A stretch of DNA of 64,000 bases from Ignavibacteriaceae bacterium (GTDB lineage Bacteria; Bacteroidota; Ignavibacteria; Ignavibacteriales; Ignavibacteriaceae): positions 1-64,000 of the forward strand of contig JALNZG010000015.1 of assembly GCA_023229425.1 (NCBI GenBank). The letters run 5' to 3'. The notes beneath the pieces are model-generated. The model saw only the letters and a list, made by a program, of their open reading frames with translations, did not search any database and had not been told where the DNA came from. Positions 26,276 to 35,446 of this stretch are shown one piece after another. The number at the start of each line of letters is the position of its first letter. The first letter of the stretch is position 1. The translations under genes and the position numbers were made by a program.

Positions 26276-27931
26276 CACGCCGACTTTAAACTCCGACATC
26301 TCCGGATTATTATTTGCCGCAGAAAGAGAAACTGAAATAACTTTTCGTGTTTCCACCGGATTGATTATTTCATCAATCCAAAGACGAGCTGCAGCATAAA
26401 GCGGAAAACTTTTTTCATCATAAGATTTATGAATATCGCTCAACAATTTTTTCTTATCAACGTCAGAAAAAGTTTTATTTTCTAACTCTGTACTTGAAGA
26501 GAGTTGTTTAAGTTTTATATCGAGTAGAACACTGCTTGCCTGCTGACCACCCATCACAGAAATTTTAGCATTGGGATAAGCAAAAATAAATCGCGGGTCG
26601 TAAGCTTTTCCGCACATCGCGTAATTTCCGGCGCCAAAACTATTCCCAACGATAATGGTAATTTTCGGAACAACAGAATTTGCAACTGCATTTACCATCT
26701 TTGCGCCGTCTTTAATTATTCCGCCATGTTCGGCGCGGCTGCCAACCATAAATCCTGTTACATCTTGAAAAAAAACGAGAGGAATTTTTCGCTGGTTACA
26801 ATTCATAATAAACCGTGCGGCTTTATCGGCGCTGTCGGAATAAATTACACCGCCAACTTGCATCTCACCGGACTCTGTCTTTACAACTGCCCGTTGATTT
26901 GCCACTATGCCAACAGCCCAACCGTCAATGCGCGCGTAAGCAGTAATTAAAGTTTTTCCGTAACCGGCTTTATATTCATCAAGTTCGGAATTATCTACAA
27001 TGCGGGCGAGTAATTCGTACGTATCATAATTTTTAATCGGGTCTTCCGGTAAAATTCCGAGGATTTCTTTTTCACTGAATAGGGGGGAAGTGCTTTCAGC
27101 TCTATTAAAATTTGCTTTTTGTTGATGCGGAAATTTATCAACGAGACTTCTGATTTGCTTTAAACATTCATCATCATTTTTACAAATGTAATCGGTAACT
27201 CCGGAAATATTTGATTGAACTCTTGCACCTCCGAGTGAATCATTATCAATCACTTCACCGATTGCCGCTTTAACCAAATGAGAGCCGGCAAGAAAAACCG
27301 AACCTTCACCTTCAACAATCAACGCTTCGTCGCTCATAATAGGAAGATAAGCGCCACCCGCAACACATGGTCCCATGATTGCAGAAATCTGTGGGATTCC
27401 CATAGCAGAAATTTTTGCGTTGTTGCGAAAGATTCTGCCAAAGTGTTCTTTGTCGGGAAAAATTTCATCTTGCAATGGAAGAAAAACTCCGGCGCTATCA
27501 ACCAAATAAATTAACGGTAAACGGTTCTCCATTGCAATTTCTTGCGCGCGGAGATTTTTTTTGCACGTTATCGGAAACCACGCTCCGGCTTTTACCGTTG
27601 CATCATTCGCAACGATAATGCATTCGTGTCTGTGAACTTTCCCGATTCCGAATATCGTTCCTGACGAAGGCGCGCCGCCGTATTCTTCATACATTCCATA
27701 TGCCGCAAAAGTATTTAATTCGAAGAAGGAAGAATCTAAATCGATTAATTTTGCTATTCGCTCGCGGGCGGTAAGTTTTCCTTTGGCTTTGTGTTTTACG
27801 ATTGAATTTTCTCCACCGCCGAGCTTTACTTTTGCACGTTCGGCTTCAATTTTTCGAAGAAGATTTTTATAATAATCTTCCTGTTGAAGAAAAAGTTTGT
27901 TTGATTTTAGTTCGGTTCCGATTTTTTTCAT
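26264..27931 (-). CDS. Acyl-CoA carboxylase carboxyltransferase, methylcrotonyl-CoA type (beta subunit)
   Basis: A 555-residue biotin-dependent carboxyltransferase with two crotonase-fold halves. Signatures include ARERIAKLID near the N-terminus, IVANDATVKAGAWFPITCKK, YLVDSAGVFLPLQDEIFPD, GPCVAGGAYLPIMSDE and FFQDVTGFMVG. The VDSxGxxLPxQDExFPDxxHFGRIF pattern points to methylcrotonyl- rather than propionyl-CoA carboxylase. Its partner with biotin carboxylase and biotin carrier is not in the window. Neighbouring acyl-CoA dehydrogenase and MeaB suit branched-chain amino-acid breakdown. The ATG at 27931 follows ggaattctt. Confidence 0.85.
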   Translation of the reverse strand: MKKIGTELKSNKLFLQQEDYYKNLLRKIEAERAKVKLGGGENSIVKHKAKGKLTARERIAKLIDLDSSFFELNTFAAYGMYEEYGGAPSSGTIFGIGKVHRHECIIVANDATVKAGAWFPITCKKNLRAQEIAMENRLPLIYLVDSAGVFLPLQDEIFPDKEHFGRIFRNNAKISAMGIPQISAIMGPCVAGGAYLPIMSDEALIVEGEGSVFLAGSHLVKAAIGEVIDNDSLGGARVQSNISGVTDYICKNDDECLKQIRSLVDKFPHQQKANFNRAESTSPLFSEKEILGILPEDPIKNYDTYELLARIVDNSELDEYKAGYGKTLITAYARIDGWAVGIVANQRAVVKTESGEMQVGGVIYSDSADKAARFIMNCNQRKIPLVFFQDVTGFMVGSRAEHGGIIKDGAKMVNAVANSVVPKITIIVGNSFGAGNYAMCGKAYDPRFIFAYPNAKISVMGGQQASSVLLDIKLKQLSSSTELENKTFSDVDKKKLLSDIHKSYDEKSFPLYAAARLWIDEIINPVETRKVISVSLSAANNNPEMSEFKVGVIQV

Positions 27932-27956
27932 AAGAATTCCATATACACAAATCAAT

Positions 27957-28049
27957 AATTAGGAATTACGAATTGGTTCTAATTCCAATTAAAATAAACT
28001 ATAGATCACAAAAAGCAAAAAAATTCCTAATTCGTAATTCGTAATTATT
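27957..28049. repeat. Two facing heptamer arrays
   Basis: The first block (27957-27991) reads aattagg, aattacg, aattggt, tctaatt, ccaatta. The second (28022-28049) reads aattcct, aattcgt, aattcgt, aattatt. The second is close to the reverse complement of the first, so the spacer between the carboxyltransferase and dehydrogenase genes can fold back on itself. Confidence 0.75.
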
Positions 28050-29202
28050 TTAAGAGTTCTCTTGCAATAACAAGTTTTTGAATTTCCGAAGTTCCTTCAC
28101 CGATAGTTAAGAGTTTTACGTCACGGTAAAATTTTTCAACCGGATAATCTTTTATAAATCCGTAACCACCGAAAATTTGCACGGCATCATTTGCAACTTT
28201 TTCCGCCATTTCACTTGCAAAAAGTTTCGCCATTGCAGCTTCTTTTATATTGGATAATCCTTTGTCTTTAATAGAAGCGGCTTTAAATGTCATCGCCCGT
28301 GCAGCGCCAATATTGGTTGCCATCTCGGCAAGTTTAAATTGAATTCCTTGAAATTCGTTAATGGTTTTGCCAAATTGTTTTCGCTCGGAAGAATAATGGA
28401 GAGCCGCATTGAGCGCACCTTGAGCCAATCCAACGCTAAGTGCAGCAATAGAAATTCTTCCGCCTTCCAGCACTTTCATCGCCTGGATGAACCCTTCTCC
28501 TTCAACACCGATCAAGTTTTCTTTTGGAACTTTACAATTATCGAATGAAAGTTGAGTTGTATCACTTGCACGCATTCCCAATTTATTTTCCTTTTTTCCG
28601 ATGATCAAACCTTCAAAATTCTTTTCTAAAATAAAAGCGGAAATTCCTTTTTTCATTTTTGATTTATCGGTAATTGCCATAACCACGTAAGTTCCGGCGA
28701 CAGTACCGTGAGTGGTAAAAGTTTTGCCGCCGTTGAGATAATAGAAATCACCTTTTAACTCTGCTGTAGAAATTAAACTTGCCGCATCACTGCCGGAGAC
28801 CGATTCTGTAAGCCCCCAAGCGCCGATAACTTTGCCACTCGTTAAACCGGGTAAATATTTTTTCCTTTGTTCTTCGTTTCCAAAAAGATTAATGTGGTTA
28901 GTACAAAGCCCATTATGAGCCGCAACCGAAAGTGCGATAGACGGATCAACTTTGGCCAGCTCCTCTATGATAAGTGCATATTCTGTGTATCCCAAATTTG
29001 CACCACCATAAATATCGGGAACAAGAATTCCCATCAATCCAAGTTCGCCGAGTTGTTCCATTATTTCAAAAGGAAAAGTCTGTGATTCGTCAAATTCCAT
29101 CACACGCGGCTTAATAACTTTTTCTGCAAACTCTTTAACCGTTTGTTTAATAGCAAACTGTTCTTCGCTAAACTGAAGAAGAAATTGACTTTGTGCTTCC
29201 AT
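28045..29202 (-). CDS. Acyl-CoA dehydrogenase
   Basis: A 385-residue FAD enzyme that oxidises acyl-CoA to enoyl-CoA. It shows WGLTESVSGSDAASL (flavin contact), KTFTTHG, the FAD-binding ERKQFGKTINEFQGIQFKLAEMA, QIFGGYGF and the C-terminal IGEGTSEIQKLVIAREL, where the catalytic glutamate of the short-chain class lies. Context suggests isovaleryl-, isobutyryl- or butyryl-CoA as substrate, but that cannot be fixed from sequence alone. It overlaps meaB by 35 bases. Confidence 0.92.
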   Translation of the reverse strand: MEAQSQFLLQFSEEQFAIKQTVKEFAEKVIKPRVMEFDESQTFPFEIMEQLGELGLMGILVPDIYGGANLGYTEYALIIEELAKVDPSIALSVAAHNGLCTNHINLFGNEEQRKKYLPGLTSGKVIGAWGLTESVSGSDAASLISTAELKGDFYYLNGGKTFTTHGTVAGTYVVMAITDKSKMKKGISAFILEKNFEGLIIGKKENKLGMRASDTTQLSFDNCKVPKENLIGVEGEGFIQAMKVLEGGRISIAALSVGLAQGALNAALHYSSERKQFGKTINEFQGIQFKLAEMATNIGAARAMTFKAASIKDKGLSNIKEAAMAKLFASEMAEKVANDAVQIFGGYGFIKDYPVEKFYRDVKLLTIGEGTSEIQKLVIARELLK

Positions 29203-30169
29203 TATCGTCCTTGTGGGAGAGGTTTAGTTTGAATGTATTTAAAATTTCATCCGCTATTGTGTAAGGGGAAATCTTCTGTTCAAATGATTTTTCTATAAGT
29301 TGTTCAAATGAAAAAACATTTTCTTGTTTCCAAAGTTCTTGTGTAAGTTTTTCTTCAACTATCTCTTTTATACGGTCTTTGGTTCGTTGAATTCTTTTCT
29401 TGGCGAGAAGATCAAATTTTTCAAGATGAGATTGATGCCGCGCAATTTCCAAAGCTATCTCTTCAATTCCAATATTTTCTTGTGCAATGGTTTTAACGAT
29501 CTCCGGCAAAAAAGTTTTTTCGTCATGATACCTCAAACTTAAAATGGTTCTTAATGAATTAACCGCTTGCTCTGCCGCGGGTCTATCGCATTTATTCACA
29601 ACAAAAAAATCAGCGATCTCCATCAAACCGGCTTTCATCGCTTGCACTGAATCGCCTGATTCAGGAACGAGCACAACCATAGTTGTGTCGGCAGCTTTAA
29701 CAATATCAAGTTCAGACTGCCCTACTCCTACAGTCTCAAGGATAATATAATCATATCCGGCGGCATCTAAAATATCTGCGGTGTCGATTGCCTTTCTACA
29801 TAATCCTCCAAGACTTCCGCGCGTTGCCATACTTCGAATAAAAATATTTTCATTTTTCCCGATGTCTGACATTCTTACTCTATCGCCCAATAAAGCGCCG
29901 CCCGTAAATGGACTTGTTGGATCAACGGCAATGATGGCAACACTCTTACCATTTTGCAGATACAGCTTTGCCAGATGATTCGTGATCGTGCTTTTGCCTG
30001 CGCCGGGTGGACCGGTTATTCCTATTCGATATGCTAAACCGGAATTTTGGTGTACTTTTTTTAATATTTCTTCTGCTTGCGGATATTCAGATTCTACGTA
30101 CGAAATTGCCCGCGCAATTATTCGTTTGTTTTTTTTGAGTAGTTCAGGAAATAAAAAATCGGCATCCAT
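29168..30169 (-). CDS. meaB: MeaB/ArgK-family G-protein chaperone of methylmalonyl-CoA mutase
   Basis: A 333-residue SIMIBI GTPase. The P-loop is GPPGAGKST; DPTSPFTGGALLGDRVRM, ETVGVGQSELDIV and VVNKCD follow. MeaB protects and reloads the B12-dependent mutase that ends propionate and branched-chain catabolism. The mutase genes are not here. An older name for the family (ArgK, arginine transport) is misleading. It ends inside the dehydrogenase gene, so the two are probably co-transcribed. Confidence 0.92.
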   Translation of the reverse strand: MDADFLFPELLKKNKRIIARAISYVESEYPQAEEILKKVHQNSGLAYRIGITGPPGAGKSTITNHLAKLYLQNGKSVAIIAVDPTSPFTGGALLGDRVRMSDIGKNENIFIRSMATRGSLGGLCRKAIDTADILDAAGYDYIILETVGVGQSELDIVKAADTTMVVLVPESGDSVQAMKAGLMEIADFFVVNKCDRPAAEQAVNSLRTILSLRYHDEKTFLPEIVKTIAQENIGIEEIALEIARHQSHLEKFDLLAKKRIQRTKDRIKEIVEEKLTQELWKQENVFSFEQLIEKSFEQKISPYTIADEILNTFKLNLSHKDDNGSTKSISSSV

Positions 30170-30175
30170 TCAAGT

Positions 30176-30751
30176 CTATCTGTAGAGATTATTTTTTAAA
30201 ATATATTCTTTTGCCGCATAGGTGACCATAAAATCAATAGGCAAATCATTGCTAACACGTTTACGAATATACGTTGAACTCAGTTCAACATACGGCGATT
30301 GAATAATTGCCGCCATTTCATAGTATTTATGTTTGTATTCAATTTCTTTATCAATGATACGTTTCATAACCACAACATTCGTCAGGTTAAAGAGTTCATC
30401 CGGTTCTTTCCAAGAATCGAAAACAATGAGGTTGTCAAATCCGATGATGAGGTCAATATAATCATATTGTTTTTTTAGTTCTCTTACGGTATCAATTGTA
30501 AAAGAAATCTCTCCCCGGTTTAATTCGATTTCAGAATATGAAAATTGTTTTTGATACTGTATAGATAACTTCAAAATTTCAAGCCGATGTTTGGGGGCGG
30601 AGTTTTGAGTTTGACGTTTATGGGGTGAAAGGTAACAAGGAATAAAAATTATTTTATCGAGTTTTCTAATTTCAAGTAAAGATTGAGCCGTAATTAGGTG
30701 TCCAATATGAATCGGGTCAAAAGTTCCGCCAAAAATACCGATGCGTTCCAT
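30176..30751 (-). CDS. nadD: Nicotinate-nucleotide adenylyltransferase
   Basis: A 191-residue NAD biosynthesis enzyme with the nucleotidyltransferase start GIFGGTFDPIHIGHL and the C-terminal ELSSTYIRKRV. IIGFDNLIVFDSWKEPDEL matches the family's middle motif. It lies directly after the next gene upstream on the minus strand (one-base junction). Confidence 0.94.
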   Translation of the reverse strand: MERIGIFGGTFDPIHIGHLITAQSLLEIRKLDKIIFIPCYLSPHKRQTQNSAPKHRLEILKLSIQYQKQFSYSEIELNRGEISFTIDTVRELKKQYDYIDLIIGFDNLIVFDSWKEPDELFNLTNVVVMKRIIDKEIEYKHKYYEMAAIIQSPYVELSSTYIRKRVSNDLPIDFMVTYAAKEYILKNNLYR

Positions 30752-31453
30752 TCAGAGTAGTTCCTTATATTCAATGAAGAGATGAGTAAAGCGATCGTGC
30801 ATCTGCTTGCTGCAGCAAGTGTAGTTTTCCTTACGCGAAAGCATTTTATATAATTCTTTAAAGTCATTTCCATGGACCAATGAGAATACGTTTTTAAGTT
30901 GATATAATTGATAGTTCAAACCGCATAATTTTTTAAGCGCGGAATCGCAGACAAAATTTTTCTTGTGGATCAACTTGGGTATTTCATTTTGAAATTTGTT
31001 TGCAGCAAACAATACAATTTTATTGTGAAGCGATTTTTTCAATATCAAAATGTCATCTTCTAATAACAGAAGATCCAGAATTTGTAAAATGTCAAACGTG
31101 GTTAGTCCAACAAAATCCGGACGGATGAAAATAAAATTCTTTGCATCCGATTTTCTTTTATCAAATATAGAAACGAAATCATTTCTAAAAGTGTCTTTAT
31201 CAAAATAAAATACATTATCTGAGAAGAATTGAGAGGAGGTGTCTTCTGTTAGAATATCTTTATCTTTTTCATTAAGGCAAAGAAACAGATCTTCTTTAGG
31301 AAATACTGTAGAAAAAATTTCATATAAATTTTGTAGCAAAGTTACATAAAGAAAAGAGGAATCCGCTTTGCTAAAATTCGGGTACAACTGGCAATAGTCG
31401 TGATTGAAAATAGGATCGGATTGTACGAAAAAAATATTTGTTGAGCTTATCAT
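30752..31453 (-). CDS. Hypothetical protein, possibly a divergent GT-A-fold (DUF2064-like) protein
   Basis: A 233-residue cytoplasmic protein. I do not recognise it with confidence. The opening (ISSTNIFFVQSDPIFNHDYCQLYP), the middle NFIFIRPDFVGLTTFDILQILDLLL and the following strand pattern resemble the TIGR04282/DUF2064 glycosyltransferase-like family in outline, but the usual DGGYYLIG motif is replaced by NKIVLFAANK. It lies between nadD and prsW with almost no spacing, so it is part of that operon. Confidence 0.5.
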   Translation of the reverse strand: MISSTNIFFVQSDPIFNHDYCQLYPNFSKADSSFLYVTLLQNLYEIFSTVFPKEDLFLCLNEKDKDILTEDTSSQFFSDNVFYFDKDTFRNDFVSIFDKRKSDAKNFIFIRPDFVGLTTFDILQILDLLLLEDDILILKKSLHNKIVLFAANKFQNEIPKLIHKKNFVCDSALKKLCGLNYQLYQLKNVFSLVHGNDFKELYKMLSRKENYTCCSKQMHDRFTHLFIEYKELL

Positions 31454-31454
31454 G

Positions 31455-32402
31455 CTAACTTATTCCATTTAGTAACTGCATTAATGCAGAGCGGTAAAAA
31501 GTTACTTCTGTTTCATACACCACTTTGTTTTTTCCGGTTGAATTCCGTAATTGCATTTTTCTGAAAGCAAGTGCAGTAGCAATTTTGATATAGGCTTTTC
31601 TGATTCGCTCATCAACCCAACCTTTTTGTTCCCTTTGAATTGAGCTTAAAATAGTTACATGTTCAAAGGGTAAGATTTCGTGTTCTGCTTCATCGTACAA
31701 TTCGCGGAAAATAATTTTTGCATCCGATTTAACTGCCAGCTTGAAGGTAACGATAAACAATAAAATTGATCCGGATAAAAATAAAAATCCAAGTAAGGAA
31801 GTTTGCGAAAAACTGACCGTGAAATTCCATGCGAAATGAATAAACATTGCTAAAACTAAACCAATAGGTGGAAATACTATTTTGAATATTAAAGGTTTAA
31901 ATTTTGCATACCCCAAAAATGCACCGAATGATGCAGTTGCTACGCAGTGCATCACCGCTGTAAATGAAGTTCTAACTAAGACGAGCATCAACCAGTTGTC
32001 GAACGTTTTGCCGTAGCTTAAAAAGTAAGTAAAATTTTCCGTCATCCCGAAACCCAAACCGATCGCTCCTCCATAGACAATTCCATCTGTAACATTATCA
32101 AATTTCCGGTTGGAGATTGTGAAAAGAAGAAACATTCCTTTGGTAATTTCTTCAATAAACGGGGCGACCATAATGGTTTCTGTTCTATGTCGAATCTCAG
32201 GGTCGTGAATTGAAAAAGATAAGAAAAAGCTAAAGATATAACTGCCAAGAAGTGCAAGGATAATAGCGCCGATAGCGCCCCAAAGAAAGTGTTTTAGATA
32301 TAATCCCACCGGTTCACGGTCAAACCGGTCGAACTTCCACATAAAGAAAAGATAGAAAGCAATGGGAATAAAAGCTGCTAATGCTGAAGCAAAAACAGGC
32401 AT
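31455..32402 (-). CDS. prsW: PrsW-family glutamic-type intramembrane protease
   Basis: A 315-residue polytopic membrane protein. Catalytic-site motifs are in APFIEEITKGMFLL (the EExxK motif), GLGFGMTENFTYF, HCVATASFGAFLGY and HFAWNFT, spread over neighbouring helices. PrsW of Bacillus cleaves an anti-sigma factor; here no anti-sigma gene is adjacent, so the substrate is unknown. The C-terminal soluble tail (about residues 230-315) is helical. Confidence 0.88.
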   Translation of the reverse strand: MPVFASALAAFIPIAFYLFFMWKFDRFDREPVGLYLKHFLWGAIGAIILALLGSYIFSFFLSFSIHDPEIRHRTETIMVAPFIEEITKGMFLLFTISNRKFDNVTDGIVYGGAIGLGFGMTENFTYFLSYGKTFDNWLMLVLVRTSFTAVMHCVATASFGAFLGYAKFKPLIFKIVFPPIGLVLAMFIHFAWNFTVSFSQTSLLGFLFLSGSILLFIVTFKLAVKSDAKIIFRELYDEAEHEILPFEHVTILSSIQREQKGWVDERIRKAYIKIATALAFRKMQLRNSTGKNKVVYETEVTFYRSALMQLLNGIS

Positions 32403-32404
32403 TG

Positions 32405-33652
32405 TTATTCTTTCTCTCTAAGCCAGGCGAAGAGCTCTTTTAAGTTGGGCATTTTTCCATACGACAAAATTCCGATCCTGAATATTTTTGAAGAAACTTT
32501 TATCACCAAATAAATTGAAAGAATTAATTCCAATAACGTAGCTAAAATTTCTATAGTTGAAATCGGAGCGGAGTTTAAACGTAAAATCATTACGCCAGGC
32601 GTAGTTAAAGGGATATAAGAAAAAACTCTAATTAAAAGTGAATCCGGATTTTGCATTGCCGGAATCATTATTACAATCGGTGAAATAGTGATCATCGAAA
32701 GATAACCTGTTATTTGCTGGGCTTCCTGTTCGGTAGTTACGATTGAACCGACACCGACAAAAATTGCCGTGTAAAGAACAAAACCTAATATGAAATAAAC
32801 GAAGAGCAAAAATAAATTTTGAAAAGAGGCAAACATTACGATTCCCTGCCCGGCAAAAGCTGTTCCGATTAAAGCCCAAACAACAATTTGAGAGAGAGTT
32901 AAGCCGGAAAGCCCGAGAATTTTTCCTTTCAAAATATCATCCGGCCTACAACTTGAAACAATAATTTCAATTAAGCGGTTTGATTTTTCTTCCACTAAAC
33001 TTCTTACAAGCATACCGCCCGAGATCATTATTACCATAAATAAAACCATAATGAAAATAAATGAAGAAAAATACTGGGATTTAAAATCTGCCGAAGACTC
33101 TTTCCCTTTTTCGTCGATCTTTACCGTATTCATTTCAACATTATTAAGCAAATGAGCGACTAACGCCGTATCAATATTGGCTTTCTTAAATTCCTGTACA
33201 CGCCGGATTTTATTAAAACAATCTTCAAATCGCCGGTAATCATTAAAATTCCCAAGACTCAAACTGCGGTACTCGAAAACGATTTCTTTCTTCCCATTTT
33301 CAGAAAGAAAAATATAGCCTTCAATTTTTTTCTTAACTACGTTTCTGTTTGCTTCTGCTTTAAGTGAGTCAGCCTGTTCGTTTTGTTTAAAAAGGTTGAT
33401 TATTACATATCGTGGTTGTTTATCCTCTAATTTAAATTCGCTTAATTTTTCGGTAAGAGACGGAAAATATTTTTGAGTATTATCAATAATTCCTATTGCC
33501 TGGGTAGAAGCGTCATCTTTTTCTACAAAGACACTTGGTAAAATTGAGAAACCCAAGATAATAAGAGGAGTAAGAAAGAAAGAGATAATCATCGCTTTGG
33601 ATTTTATCTTTTCCATGAACTCCCATTTTGCAATGGCTAAAAATTTATTCAT
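32405..33652 (-). CDS. ABC-2 type transporter permease (NatB-like)
   Basis: A 415-residue membrane protein. One helix is at the N-terminus (IISFFLTPLIILGFSILPSVF), then comes a large extracytoplasmic domain (about 40-180), then five or six helices. The segment LVRSLVEEKSNRLIEIIVSSCRPDDILKGKILG is characteristic of NatB/ABC-2 exporters of the sodium-efflux group. It pairs with the ATPase gene 34 bases upstream. Confidence 0.9.
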   Translation of the reverse strand: MNKFLAIAKWEFMEKIKSKAMIISFFLTPLIILGFSILPSVFVEKDDASTQAIGIIDNTQKYFPSLTEKLSEFKLEDKQPRYVIINLFKQNEQADSLKAEANRNVVKKKIEGYIFLSENGKKEIVFEYRSLSLGNFNDYRRFEDCFNKIRRVQEFKKANIDTALVAHLLNNVEMNTVKIDEKGKESSADFKSQYFSSFIFIMVLFMVIMISGGMLVRSLVEEKSNRLIEIIVSSCRPDDILKGKILGLSGLTLSQIVVWALIGTAFAGQGIVMFASFQNLFLLFVYFILGFVLYTAIFVGVGSIVTTEQEAQQITGYLSMITISPIVIMIPAMQNPDSLLIRVFSYIPLTTPGVMILRLNSAPISTIEILATLLELILSIYLVIKVSSKIFRIGILSYGKMPNLKELFAWLREKE

Positions 33653-33695
33653 TCCTAATTCCTTCTGCCGCGGCGGATTGTAATTCCTAATTTTT
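33650..33695. repeat. Heptamer array interrupted by a GC-rich palindrome
   Basis: Reads cattcct, aattcct, then an 18-base insert containing tgccgcggcgga, then aattcct, aattttt. It fills the spacer between the ABC permease and ATPase genes. The GC insert resembles the run at 4931. Confidence 0.65.
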
Positions 33696-34574
33696 AATAG
33701 CGTCTATAAAAATTTTATTTAAAGTCGGTTCAATAATAGAAAAATGTTTGATCTCGATTTTGTCAACGATAGACCGAAGGAACAATGATGGATTAATGGA
33801 ATCGTGTAACTGCACTTCGGCATAGTTTTGATACATATCAAGATGTGCAATGTCTTTGTTTTGATTGAGAAATGTTGCGTCTCCTTGATATTCAATTTTA
33901 ATTGACTGTGTTCCGTACCGGCGTTTAATTTCGCTTAAGTTGCCGCTGCAAACTTCTTTTCCTTTATTGATAAGGAAAATATCATTACACAACTTTTCGG
34001 CAAAATCCATTTGATGTGTGGAGAGAACAATTATCTTACCGGCATTGGCAAGCGATAATATGGTTTCTTTTATTAATTGTTGGTTGATTGGGTCAAAACC
34101 GGTAAAAGGTTCATCAAGAATTAATATTTTCGGGTCGTGGATTACAGAAGTTATGAATTGAATTTTTTGTTGGTTTCCCTTTGAGAGTTCTTCAATTTTT
34201 TTGTTTTTGGAATCCAAGATATCAAGCTTTTTTAACCATTCAATTGCAAGTTGGGTTGCATTATGCGAAGAAACATTTTTCAATGAAGCCAAATAAACAA
34301 TTACATCCAACACACTACTTTTTTTATAGAGCCCGCGCTCTTCTGGCAGGTATCCCGTAACGTTTTGAATTGATCTGTCCATCAGTTTTCCATCAAAAAG
34401 AACTTCTCCTGAAGTTGGCTTTATGATATTTAGAATTACTCTTATGGTAGTAGTTTTTCCGGCGCCGTTCGGACCGATTAATCCAAATATTTTCCCCGGC
34501 TGAAGCGAAAAGGAAATGTTATCAATAGCGACAGTATTGGTGTACTCTTTACGAAGGTTTTTTACTGTAAGCAT
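33687..34574 (-). CDS. ABC transporter ATP-binding protein (NatA-like)
   Basis: A 295-residue ATPase. Walker A is GPNGAGKTT, the signature motif is LSKGNQQKIQF and Walker B is ILILDEPFTGFD, with the switch histidine in LSTHQ. The C-terminal extension (DUF4162-like, KHFSIIEPTLNKIFIDAI) is typical of the exporter group that pairs with NatB-like permeases. The substrate is unknown. Confidence 0.93.
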   Translation of the reverse strand: MLTVKNLRKEYTNTVAIDNISFSLQPGKIFGLIGPNGAGKTTTIRVILNIIKPTSGEVLFDGKLMDRSIQNVTGYLPEERGLYKKSSVLDVIVYLASLKNVSSHNATQLAIEWLKKLDILDSKNKKIEELSKGNQQKIQFITSVIHDPKILILDEPFTGFDPINQQLIKETILSLANAGKIIVLSTHQMDFAEKLCNDIFLINKGKEVCSGNLSEIKRRYGTQSIKIEYQGDATFLNQNKDIAHLDMYQNYAEVQLHDSINPSLFLRSIVDKIEIKHFSIIEPTLNKIFIDAIKN

Positions 34575-34646
34575 AATCTTTCTTAAAAATTTAGATAAGT
34601 TATTTCAAATATATGAACTTTGTTTTGTTTACCAAATTGTGGCAAT

Positions 34647-34673
34647 AAAAAACCGAAGGCATCAACCGTCGGT
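34647..34673 (-). terminator. Intrinsic terminator after the HEAT-repeat gene
   Basis: On the minus strand, an eight-position stem with one mismatch (accgacgg with ccttcggt) around a six-base loop is followed by tttttt. It lies about 80 bases past the stop of the 34751-35146 gene. Confidence 0.7.
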
Positions 34674-34750
34674 ATAAATGTTCTAACTTTCAGAATGTCA
34701 GACAAAATATTTGGAAGAAAAATAGTCAGGAGAAGATCATCGGAACAATA

Positions 34751-35146
34751 TTATTTTTCAGTGGCAGATAAGTAAAAATGCAGGCAAAATTTTCTTACGA
34801 AATCGCTGTGGTCAAAAATACTGCTTTGTCTAACTGCGAAAAGGCTTTTTTCGGTGCCAATTTTAGTTAATGATAACGCCGCCATTACTCGTAGTCCTTC
34901 GCAACAATCGCTATGGAGCAATTTCATTAGCGGGATTACCGCATTTTCGCATTTGTATTCGCCAAGGTAATATGCTGCGCTTTGCATGAGTCCTTCATTT
35001 TTGCTATCGAGAGCAGAAATGAGATTTTGTGTAATTACTGCTTTTTTTGCCGTTACTGCTTCCGGAAGAGTTGGATTGTAAGAAAATCCTTCGAAAGCGA
35101 ATAGAAGGATAAAAAAACTTGTTAGCAAAATTGTTAATCGGTTCAT
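34751..35146 (-). CDS. Small exported HEAT-repeat protein
   Basis: A 131-residue protein with a signal peptide (ILLTSFFILLFAFEGFS) followed by two or three HEAT/armadillo-like helical repeats (SAAYYLGEYKCENAVIPLMKLL and MAALSLTKIGTEKSLFAVRQ). Short periplasmic HEAT-repeat proteins are common in this lineage and have no defined role. A ribosome site (aaaggag on its strand) precedes the ATG and it ends at its own terminator. Confidence 0.8.
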   Translation of the reverse strand: MNRLTILLTSFFILLFAFEGFSYNPTLPEAVTAKKAVITQNLISALDSKNEGLMQSAAYYLGEYKCENAVIPLMKLLHSDCCEGLRVMAALSLTKIGTEKSLFAVRQSSIFDHSDFVRKFCLHFYLSATEK

Positions 35147-35446
35147 GTCAGTCTCCTTTTTTTAATTTTTCCGAACGAAACTTCGAAAAAAAAATTAATT
35201 GAATGTAGCAATTCTCCATAGCAGGAAATATAAAATGATGCAGGGAGCTATTCCATTTTGAATGAAAAATTATGATTTGTTTTTTTTGAATTGTTTATGA
35301 AATTTACTTTGAGCAGAGAGAAAACTCTAAAAATGACAATTTGAATTGATCACCAGTCAAACTAACGAGAATAACTCCTGCATTATTCTTTGAATTATCT
35401 CACCATCATCTTTATATTTGATTTACCATTTAAAGGAATTAAACAA

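Noticed and set aside
35390..35446. Upstream TTG start for purC
   Set aside because: It adds a hydrophobic, non-conserved lead; the TTG at 35447 has aaagga at proper spacing and starts at the family N-terminus.
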